Shown in pieces: positions 49,780-58,942 of a DNA stretch of 64,000 nucleotides. The notes below the pieces were generated by a model. The model saw only the letters and a list, made by a program, of their open reading frames with translations. It was not told the DNA's origin and did not search any database. Both the position numbers and the translations under genes were made by a program. Positions within the stretch are counted from its first letter, which is position 1. Every line of letters begins with the position of its first letter. This DNA comes from Flavobacterium galactosidilyticum. GTDB lineage: Bacteria; Bacteroidota; Bacteroidia; Flavobacteriales; Flavobacteriaceae. The stretch is taken from the NCBI RefSeq assembly GCF_020911945.1, contig NZ_CP087135.1:2964001-3028000 (forward strand). Reading direction: 5' to 3'.

Positions 49780-50970
49780 GTGAAGAAAACAATTTCAATT
49801 ATTGGAGGTGGTCCAGCAGCACTTTTACTCGCTGCTTTACTCGATTGCGAGAAATTTAAGGTGACTATTTACGAGAAAAACAAAACCCTTGGAAGAAAGT
49901 TTCTGGTAGCAGGAAAAGGTGGATTTAACCTCACCCATTCTGAACGAATTGACGAACTTGTAAATCGATATACTCCACCTCATTTTTTAGAAGAAGCGCT
50001 AAGGAATTTTGACAATCAAGATTTAAGAAATTGGCTAAAAAGCATTGGTATTCCAACTTACGTTGGAAGTAGCAAACGAGTATATCCTGAAAAAGGAATA
50101 AAGCCAATTGCTGTGCTCAACGCTTTTTTAGCAATTCTCGATAGGCAAAACGTTCTTGTAAAATACAACCACACGTGGACAGGTTGGGCGAACAGTGGAG
50201 CGCTTATTATTAATAAAAGTATCGAAATTGAATCTGACTATACCGTTTTTGCCTTAGGTGGTGGCAGCTGGAAAATAACAGGTTCTGATGGTTTATGGAT
50301 TGATTTGTTTAAAGCTAAAGATATCGCTACTACTCCATTCCAAGCTTCAAACTGTGCTTATCAAGTAAATTGGCCTGACGATTTTATCGCCGAACATGCA
50401 GGAAATCCACTTAAAAATATAACAATTAGTTGCTTGAACAAAATTCAAAAAGGCGAAGCGGTAATTACCCGTTTTGGATTAGAAGGAAATGCCATTTATG
50501 CTCTTAGCCCACAAATTCGGCAAGAACTTACAAGCGAGCATAAAGCAACTATTTATTTAGATCTAAAACCTAGCTTGAGTCATCAAGAGATTTTCAATAA
50601 GATTGAAAACTCAATCTATAAAAAAACGAGTGAAACGTTACAAAAAGAACTTAAATTAAGTCTAGCACAAATTGGACTTTTGAAAAAATACCTTTCTAAA
50701 GAAACCTACTTAAATCCTGATTTACTAGCAACAAATATTAAGTACCTAGGTATCGAAATTACTGGTTCTGCCCTACTGAATGAAGCGATATCTACAGCAG
50801 GAGGTGTTTCACTAAATGCCGTTGACAAAAACTTTCAATTATTAAAAATAAAACACCACTACTGCATAGGCGAAATGCTTGACTGGGACACTCCTACTGG
50901 AGGCTATCTACTTCAAGCATGCTTTAGTATGAGTGCTCATCTTGCAAATTACTTTAATAAACATACTTAG
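49780..50970 (+). CDS. BaiN/HI0933-like flavoprotein, TIGR03862-type
   Basis: The 396-residue FAD protein starts at GTG (49780): MKKTISIIGGGPAALLLAALL gives a Rossmann FAD loop GGGPAA right at the N-terminus. KFLVAGKGGFNLTHSE near residue 50, TALGGGSW-like ALGGGSWKITGSDG and the C-terminal GEMLDWDTPTGGYLLQACFS are typical of HI0933/BaiN-family reductases, and the last of these points to the TIGR03862 branch. The reaction is unknown. If the -7 box just upstream is real, the message would be almost leaderless. Confidence 0.85.
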   Translation: MKKTISIIGGGPAALLLAALLDCEKFKVTIYEKNKTLGRKFLVAGKGGFNLTHSERIDELVNRYTPPHFLEEALRNFDNQDLRNWLKSIGIPTYVGSSKRVYPEKGIKPIAVLNAFLAILDRQNVLVKYNHTWTGWANSGALIINKSIEIESDYTVFALGGGSWKITGSDGLWIDLFKAKDIATTPFQASNCAYQVNWPDDFIAEHAGNPLKNITISCLNKIQKGEAVITRFGLEGNAIYALSPQIRQELTSEHKATIYLDLKPSLSHQEIFNKIENSIYKKTSETLQKELKLSLAQIGLLKKYLSKETYLNPDLLATNIKYLGIEITGSALLNEAISTAGGVSLNAVDKNFQLLKIKHHYCIGEMLDWDTPTGGYLLQACFSMSAHLANYFNKHT

Positions 50971-51037
50971 TTTTTTTTCAGGAAAATAGTGAATGTATTA
51001 GCATAAAACACCCAAAATATTTTCTTAAAAAAGTAAT

Positions 51038-51421
51038 TTACAGGACCATTTCTTCAAATAATCGTTGTGCGGTCTTGTCCAAATCGTTACTAAATCCCGG
51101 ATGCGGTCTAGAAGTTTGAATCGCTGAACTTCTAAGTGCTGTCAACCATCGAAAACGTTCCGAAAGCTCAAATTGTGCGATCGGTCCGCCGTTCTTAGCT
51201 CCATGAGCTATTTTCTGAAAAGATTCAAGGTTTAATTGTAGCTGCTCAAAATCTAATTCGCTAGAAAATAATTTCATTTTTGATTCCTCAACAGTATAAA
51301 TCATCTTTATAAACTTTGCTCTTTTACAAAAAAGAATAATACCCACATTAAGGAATTCTTCGCGTTCTACCCTTGGCACAACACGGATTACTGCGTACTC
51401 ATATAAGTATTTTTCTTGCAT
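51038..51421 (-). CDS. DUF3037 protein, partner of HipA-like kinase
   Basis: The start chosen is ATG 51419-51421 (127 residues, MQEKYLYEYAVIRVVPR); a start four codons earlier at 51433 is possible. The sequence YEYAVIRVVPRVEREEFLNVGIILF is the hallmark of DUF3037 (core VEREEFLNVGIIL). The function is unknown. It overlaps the 3' end of the HipA-like gene by 23 bases, which indicates coupled translation. DUF3037 genes are regularly found next to HipA-like kinases, as far as I know. Confidence 0.85.
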   Translation of the reverse strand: MQEKYLYEYAVIRVVPRVEREEFLNVGIILFCKRAKFIKMIYTVEESKMKLFSSELDFEQLQLNLESFQKIAHGAKNGGPIAQFELSERFRWLTALRSSAIQTSRPHPGFSNDLDKTAQRLFEEMVL

Positions 51422-52193
51422 TTTGAGCTTCATTTATAAAAATTTCAGAATGGTTCGATCTCATTAGCAAAAACTGAAGATAAACTTCACGAAGCGCTTC
51501 GGGTGTTTCATCGCTATCTTCCCACTGCAGCCATTCTTCTGGTATCAAATGAACAATAGATTGTAAAACAGTTGGAGATAAAATATTTTTAAACTCAGCG
51601 TCTACTTCATTCAAAAGAGTAGCTTGAGGTAACAAAACATGATCTTTTATTAATGCAAAAGGACTTTGCGCATGTTTTTCCCAATTGTTCCAAGAATGAT
51701 GAAAGTACAAACAAGCGCCATGATCGATGAGCCATAATTCCTTGTGCCAAATCAACATATTAGTATTCCTAAAAGTCCTATCAACGTTTGTAATATAAGC
51801 ATCTAACCACACAATTTGCGAAGCTAGTTTCGCATCTACAACCGTAACTACAGGATCATAATTGATAGCGCCAGATAAATAATGCAAAGCCAGATTAAGA
51901 CCTTGACTGCCTTGTAATAAATCTTGAATTTCTTCATCAGCTTCACTACGTCCAAAAGCTTCATCGAGATTAGCAAAAACGAGTTCTGGCATTTTAAGTT
52001 TTAAAACACGAGCTATTTCTCCTCCTATTAATTCGGCAATTAGAGCTTTCACACCGTGACCAGCACCTTTGAATTTTAAAACATATTTAAAGTCATCATC
52101 GGCTTCCGCCAATGCCGGCAAAGAGCCACCTTCTCGCAGCGGAGTAATATATCGAGTAACATTTACAGTTCTTAGATGGGGTTTATTTTCCAT
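51399..52193 (-). CDS. HipA-like Ser/Thr kinase family protein
   Basis: The 264-residue protein matches the compact HipA-like kinase type. Visible sites are YVLKFKGAG (Lys40/Lys42, ATP lysine region), the run ALIAELIGGEIARVL (Glu54), the catalytic loop NVDRTFRNTNML (Asp138, Asn143/Asn145) and IDHGACLYF (Asp157, metal ligand). HipA of E. coli phosphorylates glutamyl-tRNA synthetase and acts as a toxin with HipB. No HipB-like helix-turn-helix gene is here; DUF3037 overlaps instead. Whether this is a toxin is unproven. NAD(P)HX dehydratase lies 60 bases upstream on the message side. Confidence 0.8.
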   Translation of the reverse strand: MENKPHLRTVNVTRYITPLREGGSLPALAEADDDFKYVLKFKGAGHGVKALIAELIGGEIARVLKLKMPELVFANLDEAFGRSEADEEIQDLLQGSQGLNLALHYLSGAINYDPVVTVVDAKLASQIVWLDAYITNVDRTFRNTNMLIWHKELWLIDHGACLYFHHSWNNWEKHAQSPFALIKDHVLLPQATLLNEVDAEFKNILSPTVLQSIVHLIPEEWLQWEDSDETPEALREVYLQFLLMRSNHSEIFINEAQNARKILI

Positions 52194-52253
52194 AATCTAA
52201 TTTTAATAGCGTTTTTTGCGCATGTACAAACTTACAAATAACTGTGCTTGATT

Positions 52254-53123
52254 TTATAGCAGTTCTTGGTATTTGTCATTATTTTCTAAAGTGAGATACG
52301 CTTTTCCTATATTCGAAATAATACTAGAAGCTATAAAAGACTGATATCCTGTTTCTGGTAAGGCAATGTCAGCCGTTAACCCATGAAGATAAACTCCTAA
52401 AATAGCAGCATTTATAGGTTCGCAGGATTGCGCCAATAAACTCGTAATCATTCCAGTCAAAACATCACCGCTTCCGGCTGTAGCCAAAGCTGCATTTCCT
52501 GTGCTATTTTCGTAAACTGTTTGTCCATCTATGATATAGGTGGGTGCTCCTTTCATGACAATAACCAAATTGTATTGTATAGAAAATGCAATAGTTTTAT
52601 CAAATTTTTCCTTTTCAGAACTCCATTTCCCTATCAATCTTTCTAACTCTTTTGGATGAGGCGTAAGAATAGTTTTGGGTTTAATTAGAGAAAACCAAGA
52701 TTTATTGAGTGATAAAATATTTAAAGCATCCGCGTCAATAACTAAAGGAGATTTGTTCATTCTCAAAAATTCATGAAAAGCATTTTGAGTTACTACCTCC
52801 TGCCCTATTCCTGGTCCAATTCCAATCGCTTGTGGATTAAAATCAAAACTGATATTCGAAATAAATTTCTCGCTCACGTCTGTCAGAACCATAACTTCAG
52901 GAATGGAAATTTGCACAATTTCATAACCGCATTTTGGAACAAATGCAATAACTAATCCGCAACCCGTTTTTAGAGCCGCTTTAGAAGCTAAGCAAATAGA
53001 ACCTATTTTACCATAACTTCCACCAATTAGTAATGCATGTCCTTGAATGCCTTTATGCGTGTGTTTATCAATAGGTTTGTAACGCTTTAGAATTTCTGTT
53101 TTATCTAAAATTATAGCTTTCAT
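52254..53123 (-). CDS. nnrD: ADP-dependent NAD(P)H-hydrate dehydratase
   Basis: About 289 residues from ATG 53121-53123 ([16 protein letters not shown]); the frame reaches an in-frame ATG at 53153 that adds ten unlikely residues. Family runs include [29 protein letters not shown], the substrate region [23 protein letters not shown], and the late [17 protein letters not shown]. It repairs hydrated NADH and NADPH. The NnrE epimerase domain, fused at the N-terminus in E. coli, is absent here. It sits upstream of the HipA-like gene and may share a transcript with it. Confidence 0.92.
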   Translation of the reverse strand: MKAIILDKTEILKRYKPIDKHTHKGIQGHALLIGGSYGKIGSICLASKAALKTGCGLVIAFVPKCGYEIVQISIPEVMVLTDVSEKFISNISFDFNPQAIGIGPGIGQEVVTQNAFHEFLRMNKSPLVIDADALNILSLNKSWFSLIKPKTILTPHPKELERLIGKWSSEKEKFDKTIAFSIQYNLVIVMKGAPTYIIDGQTVYENSTGNAALATAGSGDVLTGMITSLLAQSCEPINAAILGVYLHGLTADIALPETGYQSFIASSIISNIGKAYLTLENNDKYQELL

Positions 53124-53356
53124 TGAAGATTTTATTTGTTTAAAAATACACATTTTAAATAGAAATTGAATCTAGTTAATGGGATAAATAGCAACTCCTT
53201 TAAACTATTTTTTAAGCATTTGAAATTTGTTACCTATAAAAAACTTTTATTTCATAACTTAGTTTTCCTTTAAAGGAAAAACTAATATTATTTAGTCGCA
53301 ATAAAATTTAATCAATACATGACAAACCATAATAATTTAAAAAGCAGAAAATTACA

Positions 53357-54754
53357 ATGAGAACAATTACTATTTTACTACTTACCCTTTTTCTTTCTAT
53401 CACCGCCACTGCCCAAGACATTACAGGAAAATGGAATGGTGTTTTGAAAGTTCAGGGAACACAACTCCGACTAGTTTTTAATGTAACAAAATCTGGAGAA
53501 GTACTTAATTCAACTATGGATAGCCCAGATCAAGGCGCAAACGGCATTCCAGTCACTAAAACAACATTTGAAAATTCAAAAATTAAATTTGAAGTTGCAA
53601 ATGCGCGAATTGAATACGATGGCGAATTAAAAGGCAATGAAATTATTGGAACTTTCAAACAAGGTGGTCAAGAATTCCCAATGAATTTATCCAGAAAAGC
53701 AATTGAAAAAGAATTCGTAAAAAGACCTCAAGAACCAGTAAAACCTTTTTCATATTATTCAGAAGATGTAACTTTTCAAAATCTAAAAGCAAATATAACA
53801 TTAGCAGGCACTTTAACACTTCCCAAGAAAGAAGGCGTTTTCCCAGTTGTAATTTTGATTTCGGGAAGCGGTCCGCAAAACAGAGACGAAGAATTATTAG
53901 GACATAAACCATTCTTAGTAATTTCTGATTATTTAACAAAAAACGGAATTGCCGTATTACGATATGATGACAGAGGTGTTGGAGAATCAAAAGGAGACTT
54001 TAAAACAGCAACTTCTGCCGACTTTGGCACTGATGTAGAAAGTGCTATTACTTACCTAAAAACAAGAAAAGAAATCAATAAAAAGGAAATAGGTTTAGTA
54101 GGACATAGTGAAGGAGGCTTGATTGCTCCATTGGTGGCTTCAAAATCAAAAGACGTAAGTTTTATCGTATTGCTAGCTGGTACAGGAATTCAAGGGGATA
54201 AATTATTATTACTGCAACAAGAATTAATAGCAAAAGCAAATGGTGCTTCTGAGACTGATATAAAAAAATCAATTCAAACAAATGCAAAACTTTTTGAAAT
54301 GGTTGTTCAATCCCATGACAATCAAAAATTAAAAACAGATTTAAAAAGTAAACTAAACGAAATAATTGAGAATGATAGCACCACTAAAATTCCAAATGGA
54401 ATGACAAAAGATCAATATATTTCCTTACAAGTAGATCAAATTGCAAGTCCTTGGATGCAATATTTCATGAAATACAATCCAGAACCTACTTTAAAGAAAG
54501 TAAAATGTCCCGTTTTAGCAGTAAATGGTGAAAAAGATTTACAAGTTCCACCAAAAGAGAATTTAACCGCAATAAAAAATGCTTTAGAAAAAGGAGGAAA
54601 TAAAAATGTAACTACTATTGAGTTTGCAAATATGAACCATTTATTCCAACAATGCGCAACGGGTTCGCCTAATGAATACGCAACAATTGAACAAACATTT
54701 TCACCTACAGCTTTAAAAGAAATCACAAATTGGATAAAAGAACAAATTAAATAA
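53357..54754 (+). CDS. Exported alpha/beta hydrolase
   Basis: The 465-residue protein has a signal peptide (cleavage near ITATAQD, residue 20), a small N-terminal beta domain (about 21-115), and an alpha/beta hydrolase domain. The nucleophile is Ser251 in VGHSEGG, with an acid in NGEKDLQVP (near 401) and a late His in MNHLFQQ (near 439). The oxyanion region is ILISGSGPQNRDE. Family members are acyl peptidases or esterases of the periplasm; the substrate is unknown. It is a single-gene unit with a terminator about 80 bases downstream. Confidence 0.85.
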   Translation: MRTITILLLTLFLSITATAQDITGKWNGVLKVQGTQLRLVFNVTKSGEVLNSTMDSPDQGANGIPVTKTTFENSKIKFEVANARIEYDGELKGNEIIGTFKQGGQEFPMNLSRKAIEKEFVKRPQEPVKPFSYYSEDVTFQNLKANITLAGTLTLPKKEGVFPVVILISGSGPQNRDEELLGHKPFLVISDYLTKNGIAVLRYDDRGVGESKGDFKTATSADFGTDVESAITYLKTRKEINKKEIGLVGHSEGGLIAPLVASKSKDVSFIVLLAGTGIQGDKLLLLQQELIAKANGASETDIKKSIQTNAKLFEMVVQSHDNQKLKTDLKSKLNEIIENDSTTKIPNGMTKDQYISLQVDQIASPWMQYFMKYNPEPTLKKVKCPVLAVNGEKDLQVPPKENLTAIKNALEKGGNKNVTTIEFANMNHLFQQCATGSPNEYATIEQTFSPTALKEITNWIKEQIK

Positions 54755-54836
54755 AGCAACTTCTGATACAATTACACTATTTGTATTGATTGAAAAAATT
54801 GGTAGAATTATCAATATTAAAATAGATTCAAATTTT

Positions 54837-54876
54837 AGCCCATGATTTATTAAAAAAATTTATGGGCTTTTTTTTA
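54837..54876 (+). terminator. Terminator downstream of the alpha/beta hydrolase gene
   Basis: AGCCCAT (54837-54843) and ATGGGCT (54862-54868) form a stem closed further by A/T pairs and are followed by about eight T residues. Confidence 0.8.
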
Positions 54877-55015
54877 TCGCGCTTTTACAAAAAATGATAA
54901 ATAAATTTTCGGCAACTATCTTTATTTTAAAAAAAAATCTAGCCCGAAAATGCTAATAAATAACGCTAGTTACTATTATTGCTTAATTTTGTAGCCAAAA
55001 CAGACAACTACAATA

Positions 55016-55732
55016 ATGGAATTACACAACCTGCTCATCAATGATAAAGAAATTGTTTCTTTAGATGATGTTTTCCTGAACCAATACAACCAAAAAAGCA
55101 TTCAGCAACTCATCAAAGAAAACAAATATGTTGCTGAACTTACTAAATATGGTTTACCCGTAAACAATAAAATACTCCTGCAAGGAAACTCAGGTTGCGG
55201 AAAGACAACTACCGCTAAAGCTATTGCTAACGCAATTGGAAAATCTATACTGATACTGAATTTAAGTAATGTTGTTTGCTCTCGAATTGGGGAAACCTCA
55301 CAAAATCTTAAACAAGTATTCGATAAAGCTGCAAGAGACAACTCAGTCCTTTTTTTAGATGAGTTTGACCAAATTGGAAAAGCAAGAGGAAATGACGAAA
55401 AAGATGTGGGTGAAATGCGACGTTTAGTAAATACTATTATTCAGTTAATAGATTATTTTCCAAAAAATGCATTACTAATCTGCGCTACTAATCATCCCGA
55501 GATTATTGATATTGCTTTGATGCGAAGATTTCAGCTGCGTATCAATTTTGAAATGCCTTCTAAAGAAATTTTAGACACTTACTATGATAAATTATTAGCT
55601 TCCTTTCCTTTAGAAATGCAACTTATTGAACGTAAATATAACATTTCATTTGCCGAAGCTAAAGATTATACATTCACGATAGTTAAAGCTGCATTGATTG
55701 AAAAATTAGAAAAAGAAGAACTACTGGATTAA
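55016..55732 (+). CDS. Small stand-alone AAA family ATPase
   Basis: The 238-residue protein is little more than one AAA module: Walker A GNSGCGKT (57-64), Walker B VLFLDEFD (111-118), sensor 1 Asn159 in ICATNHPE and paired Arg170/Arg171 in LMRRFQLR. This resembles the ATPases related to FtsH/spastin or to AAA/subtilase pairs, but no protease or partner gene is adjacent. The role is unknown. TAATTTTG (54984-54991) may be its -7 box, without a convincing -33 partner. It is a single-gene unit. Confidence 0.8.
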   Translation: MELHNLLINDKEIVSLDDVFLNQYNQKSIQQLIKENKYVAELTKYGLPVNNKILLQGNSGCGKTTTAKAIANAIGKSILILNLSNVVCSRIGETSQNLKQVFDKAARDNSVLFLDEFDQIGKARGNDEKDVGEMRRLVNTIIQLIDYFPKNALLICATNHPEIIDIALMRRFQLRINFEMPSKEILDTYYDKLLASFPLEMQLIERKYNISFAEAKDYTFTIVKAALIEKLEKEELLD

Positions 55733-55866
55733 TTGTACTGTTAAGTAGCCAAAAAAAAATAAAGTAGTATTCCTGAAAATTAGGAACAAAAAAAAATCAG
55801 CAAGGTTTATTGCTTTCAACAAGATTTAATTCAATTGATAATGAATTCTTAAAATTTGAAGTCTTA

Positions 55867-55898
55867 TTTGTAAACTATATCCTTATTTGATACTTTTG
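55867..55898 (+). promoter_or_regulatory. Promoter of the small protein / DoxDA pair
   Basis: TTTG (55867-55870), 20 bases, then TACTTTTG (55891-55898) match the Bacteroidota pattern fully. Transcription would start near 55904, about 42 bases before the first ATG. Confidence 0.7.
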
Positions 55899-55945
55899 AA
55901 AAAATAGTTTCAAAAATTTAAAAACCATTTTTCGAACTAACTCAA

Positions 55946-56338
55946 ATGAACAAAACCACAATCGATAAAACAAAATCAATTGTCATTATTATAATGACTT
56001 TTTTGTTGCTGATTGCACCCTGTTCCTTTAGAAACAATGTTGAATCTACTTTAGAGATTGCAGCAACTAAACCATTAAATCCTAGCAAAAGCGTCAATAT
56101 TCCAGCTACTTTCTGTATTGATTCGGAAAATACTATAGAAAAAAAAGGCCCTCACATTTCTCAAAAGCAAATACAAAAGAAGTATCCTTTAATTGTATCT
56201 ACTAATTTTGATCGTACTACTGGTTCAAAAAAGACACATTATCTTCAATTAAAAAAAAGGTCTAATTGGACACCTGCTTATTACATTTTATATAAAAGAT
56301 TGAAAATCTTTGATTTAAGCGATATGAATTTCGCTTAA
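55946..56338 (+). CDS. Small membrane-anchored or exported protein upstream of DoxDA
   Basis: The 130-residue protein has a hydrophobic segment at about 12-27 (SIVIIIMTFLLLIAPC) with a Cys at its end, which could be a lipobox-like or anchor segment. The rest is basic and Ser/Lys-rich. I recognise no family. It lies 34 bases before the DoxDA fusion gene behind a strong promoter, so the two are likely co-expressed; a partner role for the oxidoreductase is a guess. Confidence 0.6.
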   Translation: MNKTTIDKTKSIVIIIMTFLLLIAPCSFRNNVESTLEIAATKPLNPSKSVNIPATFCIDSENTIEKKGPHISQKQIQKKYPLIVSTNFDRTTGSKKTHYLQLKKRSNWTPAYYILYKRLKIFDLSDMNFA

Positions 56339-56372
56339 AATCAAATTAATCTTTTACTATAAAATACTTAAA

Positions 56373-57401
56373 ATGCAAAATAAAGAATTATTGCAGTCCT
56401 ATCATATGGCAGGACTTTTTACGTTGACCTTACGTTTAGTTGTTGGATGGACTTATTTCTCGGCGTTTTGGCGTCGATTAATTTTAGAGAACAAATTAGA
56501 TCCCGAAACTGCAGGTTATATTGGTGAAAAATTCAATCACTTTTTACCAAATGCACTAGGAATCAAGCCTATTATAGAATATTTAGTTAGCACACCCGAT
56601 GCGTTATGGTGGGCAATGGCAGTTTTTACAATCGTTGAAGCCATTGTAGGTTTGCTTATCATGCTAGGTTTATTCACCCGCTTAATGAGTATTGGCGTAT
56701 TCAGTTTAGCCATGGGAATTTTACTAGGTTCCGGTTGGTTAGGAACCACTTGTTTAGACGAATGGCAGATTGGAGTACTTGGAGTAGCCTCAGGATTTAC
56801 GATCTTCCTATCAGGAAGCGGAAAATATTCATTAGATTATTTCCTTCAGACTAGAAATTATAAAATTACGCAATACCAATTTTTCAATTGGTTAGGTTCA
56901 GGGGTTTTACCAATTAAATTTAATACGCTGCATAAAATTGTTTTTGGTGGTGCACTAGCTATTTTAGCACTTACTTTATATACCAACCAATATTTTCACG
57001 GTGGAGTTTGGGGAACACTACACAACAAATCAGTAAAACCTAAAATCGAAATCACTAATTCGACTTTACAGCAAGATGTGCTTTCGTTTCAACTTTTTAG
57101 AGTCGAAGGTGCTGATGTGTATGGTTCGTTCTTAATTGGAATCAAAATTGTCGATAGTAATGATAATACGATTTTAGAACTAGATCAAAATTCATTAGCA
57201 AATTTCCCAAAAGAAAACATCAAAAATCGATATGTTGCTAAAATAAAAAGTGGAAAACACAGCATGATTATTCCGCTGGGTGCCAAAGCAAATCTAGAAA
57301 TCAAAGATGAAAAGCTAGCTCATTTATCTAATGGAAAGTACAAAGTTATCCTAACCGATATTAGTGGTGTAACTTGGAATGATACTTTTGAAATTCAATA
57401 A
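56373..57401 (+). CDS. DoxD-DoxA fusion (thiosulfate:quinone oxidoreductase-like)
   Basis: The 342-residue protein has a DoxD/DoxX-like part with about five hydrophobic helices (about 15-170, RLVVGWTYFSAFWRR, GSGWLGTTCLDEW) followed by one more helix and a soluble DoxA-like part (about 215-342, ending ISGVTWNDTFEIQ). In Acidianus the two are separate subunits of thiosulfate:quinone oxidoreductase; here they are joined, as in some Bacteroidetes. Electron transfer to quinone is possible, but no sox or other sulfur genes are present, so the donor is not known. It follows the small exported protein gene and ends at a terminator. Confidence 0.82.
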   Translation: MQNKELLQSYHMAGLFTLTLRLVVGWTYFSAFWRRLILENKLDPETAGYIGEKFNHFLPNALGIKPIIEYLVSTPDALWWAMAVFTIVEAIVGLLIMLGLFTRLMSIGVFSLAMGILLGSGWLGTTCLDEWQIGVLGVASGFTIFLSGSGKYSLDYFLQTRNYKITQYQFFNWLGSGVLPIKFNTLHKIVFGGALAILALTLYTNQYFHGGVWGTLHNKSVKPKIEITNSTLQQDVLSFQLFRVEGADVYGSFLIGIKIVDSNDNTILELDQNSLANFPKENIKNRYVAKIKSGKHSMIIPLGAKANLEIKDEKLAHLSNGKYKVILTDISGVTWNDTFEIQ

Positions 57402-57423
57402 TAACGTCTTATTCTTTAAAAGG

Positions 57424-57462
57424 CCTCATTACTCTCAAAAGAAGAGTAATGAGCTTTTTTTG
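57424..57462 (+). terminator. Terminator after the DoxDA gene
   Basis: CTCATTACTCT (57425-57435) and AGAGTAATGAG (57443-57453) form an 11-base-pair stem with a 7-base loop, followed by C and seven T residues. Confidence 0.87.
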
Positions 57463-57549
57463 TTTCGAAATACTATTGTTCTTTTCCTTAAAATAAAATG
57501 CGAACAAAATACGAAAACCACCCCAGATAGAAATGAAACCCCCACAGTC

Positions 57550-57605
57550 GAGCGTCTTAGCGAGACGAGGACTTGCAATGGATAGCTGGAAGACGCTCCA
57601 AAAAA
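57550..57605 (+). ncRNA. Structured intergenic element B (candidate RNA or repeat)
   Basis: GAGCGTCTT (57550-57558) and AAGACGCTC (57590-57598) pair perfectly over 9 bases. Inside, CGTCT (57553-57557) can instead pair with AGACG (57563-57567) in a small hairpin, so two folds compete. It contains GGATAGC and ends in CTCC plus an A-run. The layout echoes element A at 45821-45920. It is GC-richer than its surroundings. Strand and transcription are unknown. Confidence 0.5.
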
Positions 57606-57732
57606 CAATTATCTCGAAAATACATTTTTGTTTCTTGAAAACGTTTGAATCTATGAATTTTGCTTGCTCTCTCCTTTGCCACTCCATAAAAAAGCAATAA
57701 ATTAGCAACTTCAAATTTTATACAACAACACA

Positions 57733-58815
57733 ATGAAAAATACTGCGCTTACGCACATACACGAAATTTTAGGAGCTAAAATGCTACCGTTTGCTGGATA
57801 CAATATGCCAATTACTTATGAAGGAGTGAATGCTGAACACGAAACAGTAAGAAATGCTGTGGGTGTTTTTGATGTTTCGCACATGGGTGAATTCTTGCTT
57901 ACAGGACCAAATGCTTTGGCTTTGATTCAAAAAGTTTGTTCGAATGATGCATCTACTTTGACAATTGGTAAAGCGCAATATTCTTGTTTGCCAAATGAAG
58001 ACGGTGGAATTGTAGATGATTTAATTATCTATAAAATGAAAGAAGAAGAGTATTTATTAGTAGTAAATGCTTCTAATATCGATAAAGACTGGGAATGGAT
58101 TTCGGCTCGAAATGATGTAGGTGCTGCTATGAAAAACCTTTCTGATGAATATTCTTTGTTTGCCATTCAAGGGCCAAAAGCAGTTGAAGCCATGCAACCT
58201 TTATCATCATTAGATTTAGCTGCTATTCCTTATTACCATTTTGAAGTAGGCGATTTTGCTGGTTTTGATAATGTAATTATTTCAGCTACTGGATATACTG
58301 GTTCAGGAGGTTTTGAAATTTACTGTAAAAATGACCAAGCAGAAGCAATTTGGAACAAAGTTTTTGAAGCTGGAGCTGCCTACGGAATCAAACCAATAGG
58401 TTTAGCGGCACGTGACACTTTACGTCTTGAAATGGGTTTCTGTTTGTATGGAAATGACATTAGCGATACTACTTCGCCATTAGAAGCGGGATTGGGTTGG
58501 ATTACAAAATTTAACAAGGAGTTTACCAATTCTGAAAACTTGAAAAAACAAAAAGAAGAAGGTGTTACTAGAAAAATTGTTGCTTTTGAAATGCAAGAAC
58601 GTGCAGTGCCTAGACACGATTACGAGATTGTTGATGGAACTGGAGCTGTAATTGGAATTGTAACTTCAGGAACTATGTCTCCGTCGATGAATAAAGGAAT
58701 TGGATTGGGTTACGTTACTGTAGCAAACAGTGCTATTGATAGCGATATCTTTATTAGAATTCGTAAAAATGACGTTCCTGCTAAAGTGGTAAAATTGCCT
58801 TTTTACAAGAAATAA
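57733..58815 (+). CDS. gcvT: Aminomethyltransferase, T-protein of the glycine cleavage system
   Basis: The 360-residue protein has the folate-binding pattern of Gcv[14 protein letters not shown] near residue 45, the IVDDLIIYK run near 95, [11 protein letters not shown] near 195 and [16 protein letters not shown] near 230. It releases ammonia from the H-protein-bound aminomethyl group and forms methylene-tetrahydrofolate. gcvH and gcvP are not adjacent, as is common in flavobacteria. I see no glycine riboswitch in the 270 bases upstream; that space holds element B instead. Confidence 0.95.
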   Translation: MKNTALTHIHEILGAKMLPFAGYNMPITYEGVNAEHETVRNAVGVFDVSHMGEFLLTGPNALALIQKVCSNDASTLTIGKAQYSCLPNEDGGIVDDLIIYKMKEEEYLLVVNASNIDKDWEWISARNDVGAAMKNLSDEYSLFAIQGPKAVEAMQPLSSLDLAAIPYYHFEVGDFAGFDNVIISATGYTGSGGFEIYCKNDQAEAIWNKVFEAGAAYGIKPIGLAARDTLRLEMGFCLYGNDISDTTSPLEAGLGWITKFNKEFTNSENLKKQKEEGVTRKIVAFEMQERAVPRHDYEIVDGTGAVIGIVTSGTMSPSMNKGIGLGYVTVANSAIDSDIFIRIRKNDVPAKVVKLPFYKK

Positions 58816-58830
58816 CCTTTAAGTTACATC

Positions 58831-58888
58831 AAAAAAATTAACCACAAATTTCACGAATCATTACGTGTAAATTTGTGGTTAATTTTTT
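58831..58888 (+). terminator. Terminator after gcvT
   Basis: A long stem of 20 base pairs (arms contain TTAACCACAAATTT and AAATTTGTGGTTAA) with a 17-base loop is flanked by an A-run and six T residues, 15 bases after the stop codon. Confidence 0.85.
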
Positions 58889-58942
58889 ATAGTAGATCCC
58901 TTTCATTATCTTTAGCCAATAAATTCAATACTTTTTTATAAA

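Noticed and set aside
57461..57732. Glycine riboswitch upstream of gcvT
   Set aside because: The stretch contains element B and AT-rich sequence, with no tandem aptamer-like conserved cores.
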